A stretch of 64,000 nt of DNA from JASGIT01 sp047601665 (GTDB lineage Bacteria > Pseudomonadota > Gammaproteobacteria > Burkholderiales > Burkholderiaceae_C). Below, piece by piece: positions 43,347 through 52,445 of the stretch. Under the pieces are notes generated by a model, which was not told the DNA's origin, searched no databases, and saw only the letters and a program-made list of their open reading frames with translations. Where the stretch lies: assembly GCA_047601665.1 (NCBI GenBank), contig JASGIT010000001.1, forward strand, positions 310,001 through 374,000, given 5' to 3'. Numbering within the stretch: position 1 is the stretch's first letter; each line of letters starts with the position of its first letter. A program made the translations under genes and the position numbers.

Positions 43347-44746
43347 CCACGCCCCGCGCCAGCCTGTGGCGGCAATTGCTCATGCCGCTGGTCGGGCTGT
43401 GGGTGGCCTCGGCCGTGGTGGCCGCGGGCGCCGCGTACTGGCTGGCGGGCCGCGCCACCGACCAGTCCTTCGACCGCCTGCTGGCCGACGACGCGCGCGC
43501 GCTGGCCGCCCAGCTGCGCTGGCGCGACAGCGTGGCACGCTTCGCCGCCAGCCGCGAGACCGCCGATTCGCTGGTGTTCGACTCGCTGTCGCTCAGCCAC
43601 TACACCGTGCGCACCGCATCGGGCCGCAAGCTGATCGGCGACCTGGCGCTGCCCCCGCCCGTGGAAGAAGCTGCCGACAACCAGCCACTGTTCTTCGAGC
43701 ACCCCGGCGACGGCCCCGCGCTGCGCGCCGTGGCGCTGCGCGTGCAGCCCGCGGCGGACGACGAGGCCGTGTGGGTGGTGGTGGCCGAATCGAAAACCAA
43801 GCGCCAGCAGGTCACCAACGAAATCGCCCTGGCGATCTTTCTGCCCGCTGGCATCGCGGGCTTCATCATCATTCCGTTGCTGTACTACGGCATCCGCCGC
43901 GGCCTGGCGCCCACGCGGCGCATCAGCGCCCTGGTGGTGCAGCATGGCGAAAACGACCTGTCGCCCCTGGCCGTGGAAGACGTGCCCGAGGAACTGCGCG
44001 ACATCGTGCAGCACACCAACGCGCTGCTGGGCCGGCTCAAGGCCTCGGTGCAGGAGCAGCGCCGCTTCATCGCCGACGCGGCCCACCAGCTGCAGACGCC
44101 CATGGCCGGCATACGCCTGCTGGTGGGCGACCTGCGGCGCACCCAGCGCGCCGACCCGCGGCAGCCCATGGACGGCGAGGTGCTGGCGCAGCTGGACGAG
44201 GTGGCCGCGCGCGGCGCGCGCATGGTGCGCCAGCTGCTGGCCTACGCACGGGCCGAGGAAGAAACCGTCATCGAAGACCAGGTGTTCGACGCTGCCGCCG
44301 TGGTCCGGCAGGCGGCCCAGCGCTGGCAGGCCGCCGCCAGCGCGGCGGGCAAGACGCTGCACATGGACGACGGCGGCCCGGACGGCGCCCTGCTGGTCCA
44401 GGGCTCGCCCACGCTGCTGGGCGAGGTGGTGTCCAACCTCATCGACAACGCGCTGCGCTACGGCGGGGCGCACGTCGAAGTGGACGTGGCCGTCCACGGC
44501 AGAAACGGCAGCCGCGTCCGCATCCGCGTGAGCGACGACGGCCCCGCGCTCGACGCCGCCACGCGCGCCCAGATGCTGCTGCCCTTCTGGCGCCGCAGCC
44601 ACGGCCAGCCCGAGGGCTCGGGCCTGGGCCTGTCGATCGCGCAGCGCGTGGTGGAGCGCATGGGCGGCCGGCTGGCCGTGCACGCGGGGCCGGACCAGCG
44701 GGGCACCAGCCTGCACATCACGCTGCCGCGCATCAAGCCAACGTAA
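43343..44746 (+). CDS. Sensor histidine kinase (TctE/QseC-like)
   Basis: A 467-residue kinase: two membrane helices (about residues 13-33 and 170-190) flank a periplasmic sensor domain; then a HAMP-like linker, H-box RRFIADAAHQLQTPMAG (His about 248) and the ATPase domain with LIDNALRYGG and GSGLGLSIA. The DAAHQLQTP and the N-terminal fold place it in the TctE/QseC group. It forms a two-component pair with the preceding regulator. The periplasmic ligand is unknown. Confidence 0.93.
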   Translation: MTTPRASLWRQLLMPLVGLWVASAVVAAGAAYWLAGRATDQSFDRLLADDARALAAQLRWRDSVARFAASRETADSLVFDSLSLSHYTVRTASGRKLIGDLALPPPVEEAADNQPLFFEHPGDGPALRAVALRVQPAADDEAVWVVVAESKTKRQQVTNEIALAIFLPAGIAGFIIIPLLYYGIRRGLAPTRRISALVVQHGENDLSPLAVEDVPEELRDIVQHTNALLGRLKASVQEQRRFIADAAHQLQTPMAGIRLLVGDLRRTQRADPRQPMDGEVLAQLDEVAARGARMVRQLLAYARAEEETVIEDQVFDAAAVVRQAAQRWQAAASAAGKTLHMDDGGPDGALLVQGSPTLLGEVVSNLIDNALRYGGAHVEVDVAVHGRNGSRVRIRVSDDGPALDAATRAQMLLPFWRRSHGQPEGSGLGLSIAQRVVERMGGRLAVHAGPDQRGTSLHITLPRIKPT

Positions 44747-44789
44747 AGCCGCCGCTGCCTAGACTGCGCCGCTCCAAAAAGGTGGTCGC

Positions 44790-46028
44790 ATGGCTGCAAC
44801 ACAACAATCTTCTTCACCGGCGCGCCCCCCCGTTTCCCGCGCTCTCATCGCGGTGGCCGTGGCCGCCGCCTTTGCCGTGGCCGTTGGTGGCATCTGGGCC
44901 GTGGGCACGCACAACGCACAGGCCAGCGCCGACACGCCGCCCGCCGCCACTGCGGGCAAGGTCAAGGCCGACGTGGTGCGCGTGGCCCCCAACCAGGCCG
45001 CGGCGCTGGACGTGGGCGCGCCGCAAGAGCACCAGTTCGAGAACCAGCGCCGCGCCATCGGCATCATCGACTTCAACCAGGACCGCACCACGCGCGTGTA
45101 TTCCGCCCAGCAGGGCCGCATCGCGCAGGTGCTGGTCAAGGCGGGCGACGACGTGAAGGCGGGCCAGACGCTGTTCACCGTGGCCGTGCCCGACATGGCG
45201 CAGGCCGCGTCCACGCTGATTTCCGCTTCGGGCACGCTGCGCACGGCCAACGCGGCGCTGCGCCGCGCCCAGGCCCTGGCGCAGGAGAACAGCATTCCGC
45301 AAAAGGAACTGCAGCAGAACCAGGCCGACCAGCAGTCCGCCCAGGCCGCCTACGACGCGGCGCGGCAGAACCTGCGCCTGTTCCAGCTCAGCGACGCGGA
45401 CATCGCCCGCATCGAGCGCGACCATGTGGTGGGCAAGGAGATCGCGGTGAAGAGCCCCATCACGGGCCGCGTCACTGCCCGCGCGGCCCAGCCCGGCCTG
45501 CTGGTGCAGGCCGGCGCCGACCCGGCCCCCGTCACCGTGTCCGACCTGCGCACGCTGTGGATGGTGGCCAGCGTGCCCGAGTCGGACTTCAGCTACTACC
45601 GCCCCGGCCAGCCGGTGCAGGTACGGGTGCAGGCCTGGCCGGACAAGGTGTTCACGGGCAAGGTCTCCTACGTGGGCGACAGCGTGGACGCCGACAGCCG
45701 CCGCCTGGCCGTGCGCGCCGACGTGGCCGACCCGCAGCACCTGCTGCGCCCGCAGATGACGGCGGACTTCACCATCACCGTGGCCGCGCCGCAGACCTCG
45801 GTGGCCGTGCCCGCCGAGGCCGTGGTGCGCGAGGGCAATGGGTCGGACGTGGTCTGGGTCGCCACCGACGGCGACGAGCACGGCCCGCGCTTCATGCGCC
45901 GCAAGGTCACGCGCGGGATGACGGACAACGGCCTGGTGCAGATCACCGCGGGCCTGACGGGCAACGAGCGCCTGGCGCGCCGCAACGCGCTGTTCCTGAG
46001 CAGCCTGTACGAAAACGCCGCCGAGTAA
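44790..46028 (+). CDS. RND efflux periplasmic adaptor (membrane fusion protein)
   Basis: A 412-residue adaptor with one N-terminal membrane anchor (about residues 22-42), a lipoyl-like half domain (VYSAQQGRIAQVLVKAGDDV), a helical hairpin (about 130-205) and a beta-barrel domain (PGQPVQVRVQAWP). It joins the inner-membrane RND pump to the outer-membrane channel encoded next. It begins 43 bp after the sensor kinase gene, so the two-component system and pump appear to be a single unit. Confidence 0.92.
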   Translation: MAATQQSSSPARPPVSRALIAVAVAAAFAVAVGGIWAVGTHNAQASADTPPAATAGKVKADVVRVAPNQAAALDVGAPQEHQFENQRRAIGIIDFNQDRTTRVYSAQQGRIAQVLVKAGDDVKAGQTLFTVAVPDMAQAASTLISASGTLRTANAALRRAQALAQENSIPQKELQQNQADQQSAQAAYDAARQNLRLFQLSDADIARIERDHVVGKEIAVKSPITGRVTARAAQPGLLVQAGADPAPVTVSDLRTLWMVASVPESDFSYYRPGQPVQVRVQAWPDKVFTGKVSYVGDSVDADSRRLAVRADVADPQHLLRPQMTADFTITVAAPQTSVAVPAEAVVREGNGSDVVWVATDGDEHGPRFMRRKVTRGMTDNGLVQITAGLTGNERLARRNALFLSSLYENAAE

Positions 46029-46038
46029 GGGATTCATC

Positions 46039-49000
46039 ATGTTCCGTCCCTTGCTGGCCTTCGTGCTGTCGCGCCGGCCCATCGTCCTGCTGGGCCTGCT
46101 GGCCTTCCTGGGCCTGGGCCTGGCGGCCTTCTACGAACTCAACGTCGAGGCCTACCCCAACCCCGCCCCTGTCATCCTAGAAATCACGGCCCAGGCCCCC
46201 GGCATGTCGGCCGAGGAAATGGAGCGCTACTACACCCGCCCCATGGAAGTCGGCCTGGCCACCACGCCCAACGTGGACAACATCCGCTCCACGTCGTTCT
46301 ACGGCCTGTCGTTCGTGCGCGTCACGTTCAAGTACGGCACCGACTACTACTTCGCGCTGACCCAGGTGGCCAACAACCTGCAGGCCAACGTGAACCTGCC
46401 GAACGGCGTGCAGCCGCAGATCCAGGCATCCAGCCTGGTCGGCGAAATCCTGCGCTACCAGGTCAAGGGCCCTTCGACCTACAGCCTGACCGACCTGCGC
46501 ACGCTGCAGGACTGGGTCATCCAGCGCCGGCTGCTCACCGTGCCCGGCGTGGTGCAGGTGGTGACCTGGGGCGGCACCACCAAGGAGTACCACGTGGAGG
46601 CCGACCCCAAGCGGCTCGAAGCGCACGGCGTGACGCTGCAGAACCTGATCCAGTCCATCGGCAACGCCAATCTCAACGTGGGCGGGCGCGCGATCAGCGT
46701 GGGCGACCAGTCGGTCAACGTGCGGGGGCTGGGGCTGGTGCAGAACCTGGACGACATCGCCAACATCGTGGTCGGCCAGAAGAACGGCCTGCCCACGCAG
46801 GTCAAGGACGTGGCGCACATCGTCGAAGGCACGGTGCCGCGCCTGGGCGAGGCCGGGCGCGACCTGCAGAATGACGTGGTGACGGGCGTGGTCATCATGA
46901 ACCGCACGCTGCACACCAGCGACGTGATCAAGCGCGTGGAAGCGGCGGTGAACAAGATCAACGCCGACGGCTCGCTGCCCCCCGGCGTGAAGCTGGAGCG
47001 CTACTACGACCGCGCCGTGCTCGTGGGCGTGACCACGCACACGGTGCTGCACAACCTCATCTTCGGCTGCCTGCTGGTGTTCTTCATCCAGTGGGTGTTC
47101 CTGGGCGACCTGCGCAGCGCGGTGATCGTGAGCGTGAACATCCCGTTCGCGCTGTTCTTCAGCATCATGATGCTGGTGCTCACGGGCGAGTCGGCCAACC
47201 TGCTCTCGCTCGGGGCGGTGGACTTCGGCATCATCGTGGACGCGGCGGTGATCCTGGTGGAGAACGTGTTCCGCAACTTCCAGCGGCCCACGCCCATACG
47301 CGCCGCGCTGCTGCGCAGCATGGCCCAGGGGCCGGACGGCCAGCGCACCCTGCCCACCAACGGCTGGACATCGCGCCTGCGCATGATCTACCTGAGCGCC
47401 ACGCAGGTGGACAGTTCGGTGCTGTTCTCCACCTGCATCACCATCGCCGCGTTCACGCCGCTGTTCGCCATGCAGGGCGTGGAAGGGCAGATCTTCGGCC
47501 CCATGGCGCGCACCTACGGCTATGCGCTCGCGGGCGCGCTGATCGCCACCTTCACCATCACCCCCGTGCTGGCCAGCTACCTGCTGCCGGCCAAGGTGGA
47601 GGAGAAGGAGACCTTCATCGTCCACGCCATCCAGAACGCCTACCGCCCCGCCCTGCACTGGGCGCTCCACCACACGCGCGCCGTGCTCGCGGTGGGCCTG
47701 GTCGCGCTGGTGGCCGGCGGCTTCATGGCGAGCCGCCTGGGCAGCGAGTTCCTGCCCGCGCTGGAGGAAGGCAACCTCTGGATACGCGCCTCCATGCCGC
47801 CCACGATCTCGCTGGAGGCGGGCCACGACAAGACCAACCGGATGCGCCAGATCATCAAGGAGTACCCGGAGGTCATCACCGTCGTCTCGCAGCATGGCCG
47901 CCCCGACGACGGCAGCGACGCCTCGGGCTTCAACAACGTGGAACTGTTCGCGCCGCTGCAGCCCTTCGACAAGTGGCGCCCCGGCATGACCAAGGAGCGG
48001 CTGGTGCGCGAGCTGCAGGACCGCTTCGAGGCCGAGTTCCCCGGCGTGACCTTCAACTTCTCGCAGTACATCCAGGACAACGTGCAGGAGGGCCTCTCGG
48101 GCGTGAAGGGCGCGAACTCGGTGAAGATCATCGGCCCCGACCTCGCCGTGCTCGAAAAGCTGGCCGAACGGGCGCAGGAGGTCATGTCGCACATCGACGG
48201 CGTGGCCGACCTGGGGGTGTTCCACATCCTGGGCCAGCCCAACATGAACATCCAGATCGACCGCGCCCGCGCCGCGCGCTACGGGCTCAACACGGGCGAC
48301 GTGACCACCGCCATCCAGGCCGCGCTCGGGGGCGTGCAGGCCACCACGGTGCTGGAGGGCGACCGCAGCTTCGGCCTCACGGTGCGCTTCCAGGAAGGCG
48401 ACCGCGCCACGCCCGAGGCCGTGCGCGCACTGCGCGTAGGCTACACCACGCCGGGGGGCAATACCTCGTACATCCCGCTGTCAGACGTGGCCACGGTCTC
48501 GCTCGACACCGGCGCGACCTACATCTACCACGAGAGCAACGAGCGCTACATCCCCATCAAGTTCAGCGCGCGCGGGCGCGACCTGGGCAGCACCGTCTCC
48601 GAAGTGCAGCGCCGCATCGCCGAGCAGGTGGAATTGCCGCAGGGCTACCGCATCGTCTACGCGGGCGAGTTCGAGGCGCTGCAACAGGCCAAGGCGCGCA
48701 TGATGATCGCCATTCCCGTGGCGGTGATCCTGGTGCTGGCGCTGCTCTACGCGCTGTTCAACAACTTCACCTACTGCCTGCTCACGCTCGCGTCGGTGCC
48801 GTTCACGGTGTTCGGCGGCATCCTGGCGCTGTACATCTCGGGGCAGGTGCTGAGCATCTCGGCGGTGATCGGGTTCATCTCGCTGCTGGGCGTGTCGGTC
48901 ATGGACGGCATCCTCATCCTGGGTTACTTCAAAGACCTGCGCGCGCGCGGCTACGACCACCTGCAAGCGATGGAAGAGGCCTACCGCAGCCGTATGCGCC

Positions 49001-49230
49001 CGCTGCTCATGACGGCGCTGTCCGCCTGCATCGGGCTGCTGCCGGCCGCCCTGTCGCACAGCATCGGCAGCGAGGTGCAGCGGCCCCTGGCCACCGTGGT
49101 GGTGGGCGGCATGTTGATCGGCCCGCTGTTCCTGCTGCTCGTGGTGCCCGCGCTGCGCCTGGCCGTGCTGCGCCGCGTGAAATTCGCCAAGAAGCGTGAA
49201 GGACTGGGAGGCAACCGTGCCCATGCATAA
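46039..49230 (+). CDS. RND efflux permease, heavy-metal (HME, CzcA/CusA) type
   Basis: A 1063-residue RND pump with twelve helices in two halves. The fourth-helix motif GAVDFGIIVDAAVILVEN holds the three acidic residues (Asp, Asp, Glu) that carry protons in CzcA-type metal pumps, which supports the HME class. The start YPNPAPVILEITAQAPGMS is a typical RND beginning. Many HME-like proteins in this family remain uncharacterised, so the substrate could be metal ions or an organic compound. It follows the adaptor gene by ten bases and overlaps the lipoprotein gene. Confidence 0.92.
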   Translation: MFRPLLAFVLSRRPIVLLGLLAFLGLGLAAFYELNVEAYPNPAPVILEITAQAPGMSAEEMERYYTRPMEVGLATTPNVDNIRSTSFYGLSFVRVTFKYGTDYYFALTQVANNLQANVNLPNGVQPQIQASSLVGEILRYQVKGPSTYSLTDLRTLQDWVIQRRLLTVPGVVQVVTWGGTTKEYHVEADPKRLEAHGVTLQNLIQSIGNANLNVGGRAISVGDQSVNVRGLGLVQNLDDIANIVVGQKNGLPTQVKDVAHIVEGTVPRLGEAGRDLQNDVVTGVVIMNRTLHTSDVIKRVEAAVNKINADGSLPPGVKLERYYDRAVLVGVTTHTVLHNLIFGCLLVFFIQWVFLGDLRSAVIVSVNIPFALFFSIMMLVLTGESANLLSLGAVDFGIIVDAAVILVENVFRNFQRPTPIRAALLRSMAQGPDGQRTLPTNGWTSRLRMIYLSATQVDSSVLFSTCITIAAFTPLFAMQGVEGQIFGPMARTYGYALAGALIATFTITPVLASYLLPAKVEEKETFIVHAIQNAYRPALHWALHHTRAVLAVGLVALVAGGFMASRLGSEFLPALEEGNLWIRASMPPTISLEAGHDKTNRMRQIIKEYPEVITVVSQHGRPDDGSDASGFNNVELFAPLQPFDKWRPGMTKERLVRELQDRFEAEFPGVTFNFSQYIQDNVQEGLSGVKGANSVKIIGPDLAVLEKLAERAQEVMSHIDGVADLGVFHILGQPNMNIQIDRARAARYGLNTGDVTTAIQAALGGVQATTVLEGDRSFGLTVRFQEGDRATPEAVRALRVGYTTPGGNTSYIPLSDVATVSLDTGATYIYHESNERYIPIKFSARGRDLGSTVSEVQRRIAEQVELPQGYRIVYAGEFEALQQAKARMMIAIPVAVILVLALLYALFNNFTYCLLTLASVPFTVFGGILALYISGQVLSISAVIGFISLLGVSVMDGILILGYFKDLRARGYDHLQAMEEAYRSRMRPLLMTALSACIGLLPAALSHSIGSEVQRPLATVVVGGMLIGPLFLLLVVPALRLAVLRRVKFAKKREGLGGNRAHA

Positions 49231-50644
49231 CCCGACGTCGCTCGAGCGGCGCGCTTTTCTCGGCCTGCTGGGCCTGTGCGCCCTGGCCACCGCCGGCTGC
49301 GCCGTGGGGCCCGACTACCATCGCCCCGCCGTGGCCGCGCCCGGCGCGCTCACCCGCCAGCCGCTGGCGACGGCGGGCACCGCCGGGCCGGTGCAGCGCG
49401 AGTGGTGGCAGGCCTTCGGCTCGCCCGAACTGGATGCCCTGGTGCAAGAGGCGCTGGCGCACAGCCCCACCATCGAAGCCGCCCGCGCCACGCTGCGCGC
49501 CGCGCACCAGAACGTCATCGCCCAGCGCGGCTTCTTCTACCCGACGGTCAACCTCGGCTACAACCGCACGCGCCAGAACATGGGGCAGTCGATGGCACCG
49601 GCGCTGAACGACGGCGACACGGTCTACACCTACCACACGGCCCAGCTCAGCGTGGCCTACACGCCCGACCTCTTCGGCGGCAACCGCCGCCAGGTCGAGG
49701 GCCTGCAAGCCGCGGAAGAAGGCCAGCGCCTGCAACTGCAGGCCGCGCTGCTCACGCTGGCGAGCAACGTGGCGGGGGGCGTGCTCCAGGCCGCCATGCT
49801 GGAAGAGCAGTGCAAGCTGGTCGAACAAGCCATCGCCGCCGCGCAAGAGCAGCTGCGCCACATGCGGATGCAGCAGCAAAACGGCTACGCCAGCGGGATG
49901 GACGTGGCCACGCAGCAGACGCTGCTGGTGCAGATGCAGCAGGCCCTGCCGCCGCTGCGCAAGGAGCTGGAGCAGACCTACAACCTGCTCGCCACCCTGG
50001 CGGGCCGCACGCCCGACGCGGCGCCCACGGTGCCGCCGCTGTCGGCCTTCACCCTGCCCGCGCTGCCGCAGGCCGTGGCCTCCCGGCTGGTGGACCAGCG
50101 CCCGGACGTGCGCCTTGCCGAAACCGGCGTGCAGCAGGCCAGCGCGGCCATTGGCGTGGCCGAGGCGGCGCGGCTGCCGCAACTGTCCCTGACGGCCGCC
50201 ATGGGCGGCGGGGCCACCAGCTTCCCCCGCATGTTCGCGGCGGGCAACCCCACCTGGGCACTGGGCGCGGGCCTGCTGCAGCCGCTGTTCGCCGGCGGCA
50301 CGCTGCAGGCGCGCCAGCGCGCCGCCGAGGCCGAATACGATGCCGCCGCAGCCCAGTACCGGGGGGCCGTGCTGTCGGCCTTCCAGGACGTGGCGAACGC
50401 GCTCTACGCGCTCGACATCGACACCCAGGCCCTGCACATGGCCGCAGACAGCGAAAAAGCCAGCCAAACCACGCTGGACCTGACGCGCGCGCAACTGCGC
50501 CAGGGCTACGCCGCGCAGCCCGCGGCGCTGGCGGCGGAACAATCGTGGCTGCAGGCCCGCGCGGCGCACGTGGCCGCGCGCGGGGCCCTGCTGGGCGACG
50601 CCGTGGCGCTCTACCAGGCGCTGGGCGGCGGCGTGCTGGGTTGA
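49217..50644 (+). CDS. Outer-membrane efflux lipoprotein (NodT/TolC family)
   Basis: A 475-residue protein with a lipoprotein signal ending ATAGC, followed by CAVGPDYHRPAV, the standard NodT start, and two outer-membrane efflux repeats (each with a long helical hairpin). It forms the outer-membrane channel of the preceding RND system. A GTG at 49217 lies five bases after GGGAGG; an ATG two codons later is possible. It overlaps the permease gene by 14 bases. Confidence 0.92.
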   Translation: MPMHNPTSLERRAFLGLLGLCALATAGCAVGPDYHRPAVAAPGALTRQPLATAGTAGPVQREWWQAFGSPELDALVQEALAHSPTIEAARATLRAAHQNVIAQRGFFYPTVNLGYNRTRQNMGQSMAPALNDGDTVYTYHTAQLSVAYTPDLFGGNRRQVEGLQAAEEGQRLQLQAALLTLASNVAGGVLQAAMLEEQCKLVEQAIAAAQEQLRHMRMQQQNGYASGMDVATQQTLLVQMQQALPPLRKELEQTYNLLATLAGRTPDAAPTVPPLSAFTLPALPQAVASRLVDQRPDVRLAETGVQQASAAIGVAEAARLPQLSLTAAMGGGATSFPRMFAAGNPTWALGAGLLQPLFAGGTLQARQRAAEAEYDAAAAQYRGAVLSAFQDVANALYALDIDTQALHMAADSEKASQTTLDLTRAQLRQGYAAQPAALAAEQSWLQARAAHVAARGALLGDAVALYQALGGGVLG

Positions 50645-50657
50645 GTGAACACCGCCC

Positions 50658-50897
50658 CTACCGCTTGCGGGGGCGCACGCCCAGCGCTTCCTTCTGGCGG
50701 TTGATGCGGTCCTGCTTGCGCTGCTCCATTTTTTCGGCCTCGCGCCGCTTGGTGTAGCCGAAGGTGTCGGCCCACCACCACCAGGCCGCCGCCGCCGCGT
50801 AGGGCACGGCCATCCACCACCAGGGCCAGTGGCCCACCGGGCCGATTTCCAGGTACTTGAGCAGGGTAAGAACGAGGGCCAAGCCCAACAGGTACAT
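50658..50897 (-). CDS. Small Trp-rich membrane protein (TIGR04438 type)
   Basis: A 79-residue protein with one or two hydrophobic helices and an unusual tryptophan content (GHWPWWWMAVPY and AAWWWWADTFGYTKR), followed by a charged tail rich in K, R, E and Q. This matches the small Trp-rich protein family found in betaproteobacteria. Function unknown. The gene is convergent with the RND lipoprotein gene and divergent from the cytochrome c gene. Confidence 0.82.
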   Translation of the reverse strand: MYLLGLALVLTLLKYLEIGPVGHWPWWWMAVPYAAAAAWWWWADTFGYTKRREAEKMEQRKQDRINRQKEALGVRPRKR

Positions 50898-50973
50898 AGA
50901 GAGCCTCTGTCAACCAAGCTGCCTACAATGGCATTGAGTATTCGAGAATAAACCAACCCTCAAGGAAGACACG

Positions 50974-51279
50974 ATGAAGCGCACCCTCCTCACCCTTGCG
51001 ATGACCCTGGCCGCCGCGGCCCCCGCCATGGCCGACCAGGCCCTGGCGACGTCCAAGAACTGCATGGCCTGCCACACCGTCGACAAAAAGCTGGTCGGCC
51101 CCGCCTTCAAGGACGTGGCCGCCAAGTACGCCGGCCAGAAGGACATGGCCGACAAGCTGGCCGTCAAGATCATGAAGGGCGGCTCGGGCGTGTGGGGCCC
51201 GGTGCCCATGCCCGCCAACGCACAGGTCAACGAGGCCGAGGCCAAGAAGCTGGCGGCCTGGGTGCTGTCGCTGAAGTAA
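50974..51279 (+). CDS. Small class I cytochrome c (c551/c552-like)
   Basis: A 101-residue periplasmic protein with a signal peptide ending PAMA and mature start DQAL. The haem is bound at Cys30-Met-Ala-Cys33-His34, and the distal Met lies in WGPVPMPAN (about 78). It resembles cytochrome c551/c552 electron carriers of about 80 residues mature length. The upstream leader carries a short palindrome, TATTCGAGAATA (50939-50950), of unknown role. A strong terminator follows. Confidence 0.93.
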   Translation: MKRTLLTLAMTLAAAAPAMADQALATSKNCMACHTVDKKLVGPAFKDVAAKYAGQKDMADKLAVKIMKGGSGVWGPVPMPANAQVNEAEAKKLAAWVLSLK

Positions 51280-51315
51280 GCTCGCCGCGCAAAAAAGCCG
51301 CCTGCACAACGGGCG

Positions 51316-51352
51316 AATGCCGTTCACTGGAGACAGTGAACGGCATTTTTAT
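51316..51352 (+). terminator. Intrinsic terminator of the cytochrome c gene
   Basis: The arms AATGCCGTTCACTG and CAGTGAACGGCATT form a 14-bp stem with loop GAGA, followed by TTTTATTT. It lies 37 bp after the stop. Confidence 0.93.
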
Positions 51353-51406
51353 TTGAGGCCTTTTTCGCCTCAAACCCTTATGCAGTAAGCGCTAGCAGCT
51401 ATGAAA
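51353..51406. repeat. Copy 7 of palindromic intergenic repeat
   Basis: This lies between the cytochrome c terminator and the porin stop. It contains GAGGCC then TTATGCAGTAAGCGCTAGCAGCTATGAAA, a nearly complete right half of the repeat; GAGGC-N6-GCCTC forms a small extra hairpin at its left end. Confidence 0.6.
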
Positions 51407-52423
51407 TCAGAAGCGGTGCCGAATCCCCACCCCCACGCTGCCCGCACTGCCGTAGCCCGTGAGCTTGTCGTTCAGGTAGATGGCGTACACGTCGGTGCGC
51501 TTGGACAGGTTGTGGTCGTAGCCCACGGCCCAGGTGGTGCGGCGGGTGCTGGCGGCGTTGTCCACCTCGCGCTTGGTACTGGCGACGGAGGCCATGACCT
51601 TGCCCGCCGCGCCCACAGGCACGCCCACGCCCAGGTGGTAGGTGTTGGCGGTGGTGGCGAGATCGGGCGTGCGGGCGCGCTGCAGCTGGCCGTAGACCTG
51701 GGCCACGCCGAAGTTGTACGAGGCGGCGGCGAGCACGGCGTCTTGCCTGTTGATGGCCGGCGTCACGCCGTCCAGCCCCGGGCCGTATTCCACGCGCTGC
51801 GCGGCCAGCGCGGCGGCGAAGGGGCCGTTGGCGTAGTTCACGGTCAGGCTGGCGTTGTTCTTGTGGTTGCCCGTCTGCTCACCCAGGCCGTGCATGGCGT
51901 TCACGCGGAAGCCGCCGAACGTGGGCGAGGCGTATTGCAGCGCGTTGTTCCACACGCTGTCGCCCAGCACGGCGCGGTTGTAGGTGGCCTGCCACGTCTG
52001 CAGCATGATGGGCGAGAACTGGAGCGAGCCGCCGAACGGGTCGAACTGGCCGCTGGCGACGAACAGGCGGTTGGTCTGCCGCCCCAGGGCGAACTGGCCC
52101 CAGCCGCCCTCCAGGCCCACCCAGGCGTTGCGCGAGAAGTAGGGGTCGGCGGTGTTGCGGCCCATCGCGCCGGTGTCGGTCTGGAAGAAGCTCTCCAGCG
52201 CGAAGCGGGCCTTCAGGCCGCCGCCCAGGTCTTCGCTGCCCGCCACGCCCCAGTACGCGGTGGTCATGCCGTTGCTGTTGACCACGCTGGTGCGCGCGGC
52301 CTGGTCGCTGCGGCGCATGGAGCCGGCATAGGCGTCCACCAGGCCGTAGAGCTGCACGCTGCTTTGGGCGCAGGCGCCGCCGGCGGCGGCCAGGGCGATG
52401 AAGGCGAGAGTGGCTTTTTTCAT
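51407..52423 (-). CDS. Gram-negative porin (second porin)
   Basis: A 338-residue outer-membrane porin: signal peptide ending GGACAQ, start SSVQLYGLVDAYAG, FGRAT-equivalent loop and the C-terminal aromatic (GIRHRF). It belongs to the same family as the porin at 18047 but is clearly diverged. It lies just downstream of a Bug binding-protein gene on the same strand (22-bp gap), so both probably serve uptake of one solute. Confidence 0.93.
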   Translation of the reverse strand: MKKATLAFIALAAAGGACAQSSVQLYGLVDAYAGSMRRSDQAARTSVVNSNGMTTAYWGVAGSEDLGGGLKARFALESFFQTDTGAMGRNTADPYFSRNAWVGLEGGWGQFALGRQTNRLFVASGQFDPFGGSLQFSPIMLQTWQATYNRAVLGDSVWNNALQYASPTFGGFRVNAMHGLGEQTGNHKNNASLTVNYANGPFAAALAAQRVEYGPGLDGVTPAINRQDAVLAAASYNFGVAQVYGQLQRARTPDLATTANTYHLGVGVPVGAAGKVMASVASTKREVDNAASTRRTTWAVGYDHNLSKRTDVYAIYLNDKLTGYGSAGSVGVGIRHRF

Positions 52424-52445
52424 GGTATGTCTCCTGTCGTCTTGT

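Noticed and set aside
46177..48225. A 682-residue open frame antisense to the RND pump
   Set aside because: Its composition is dominated by His, Val, Arg and Gln and shows no family motif; it is a shadow of the pump gene.
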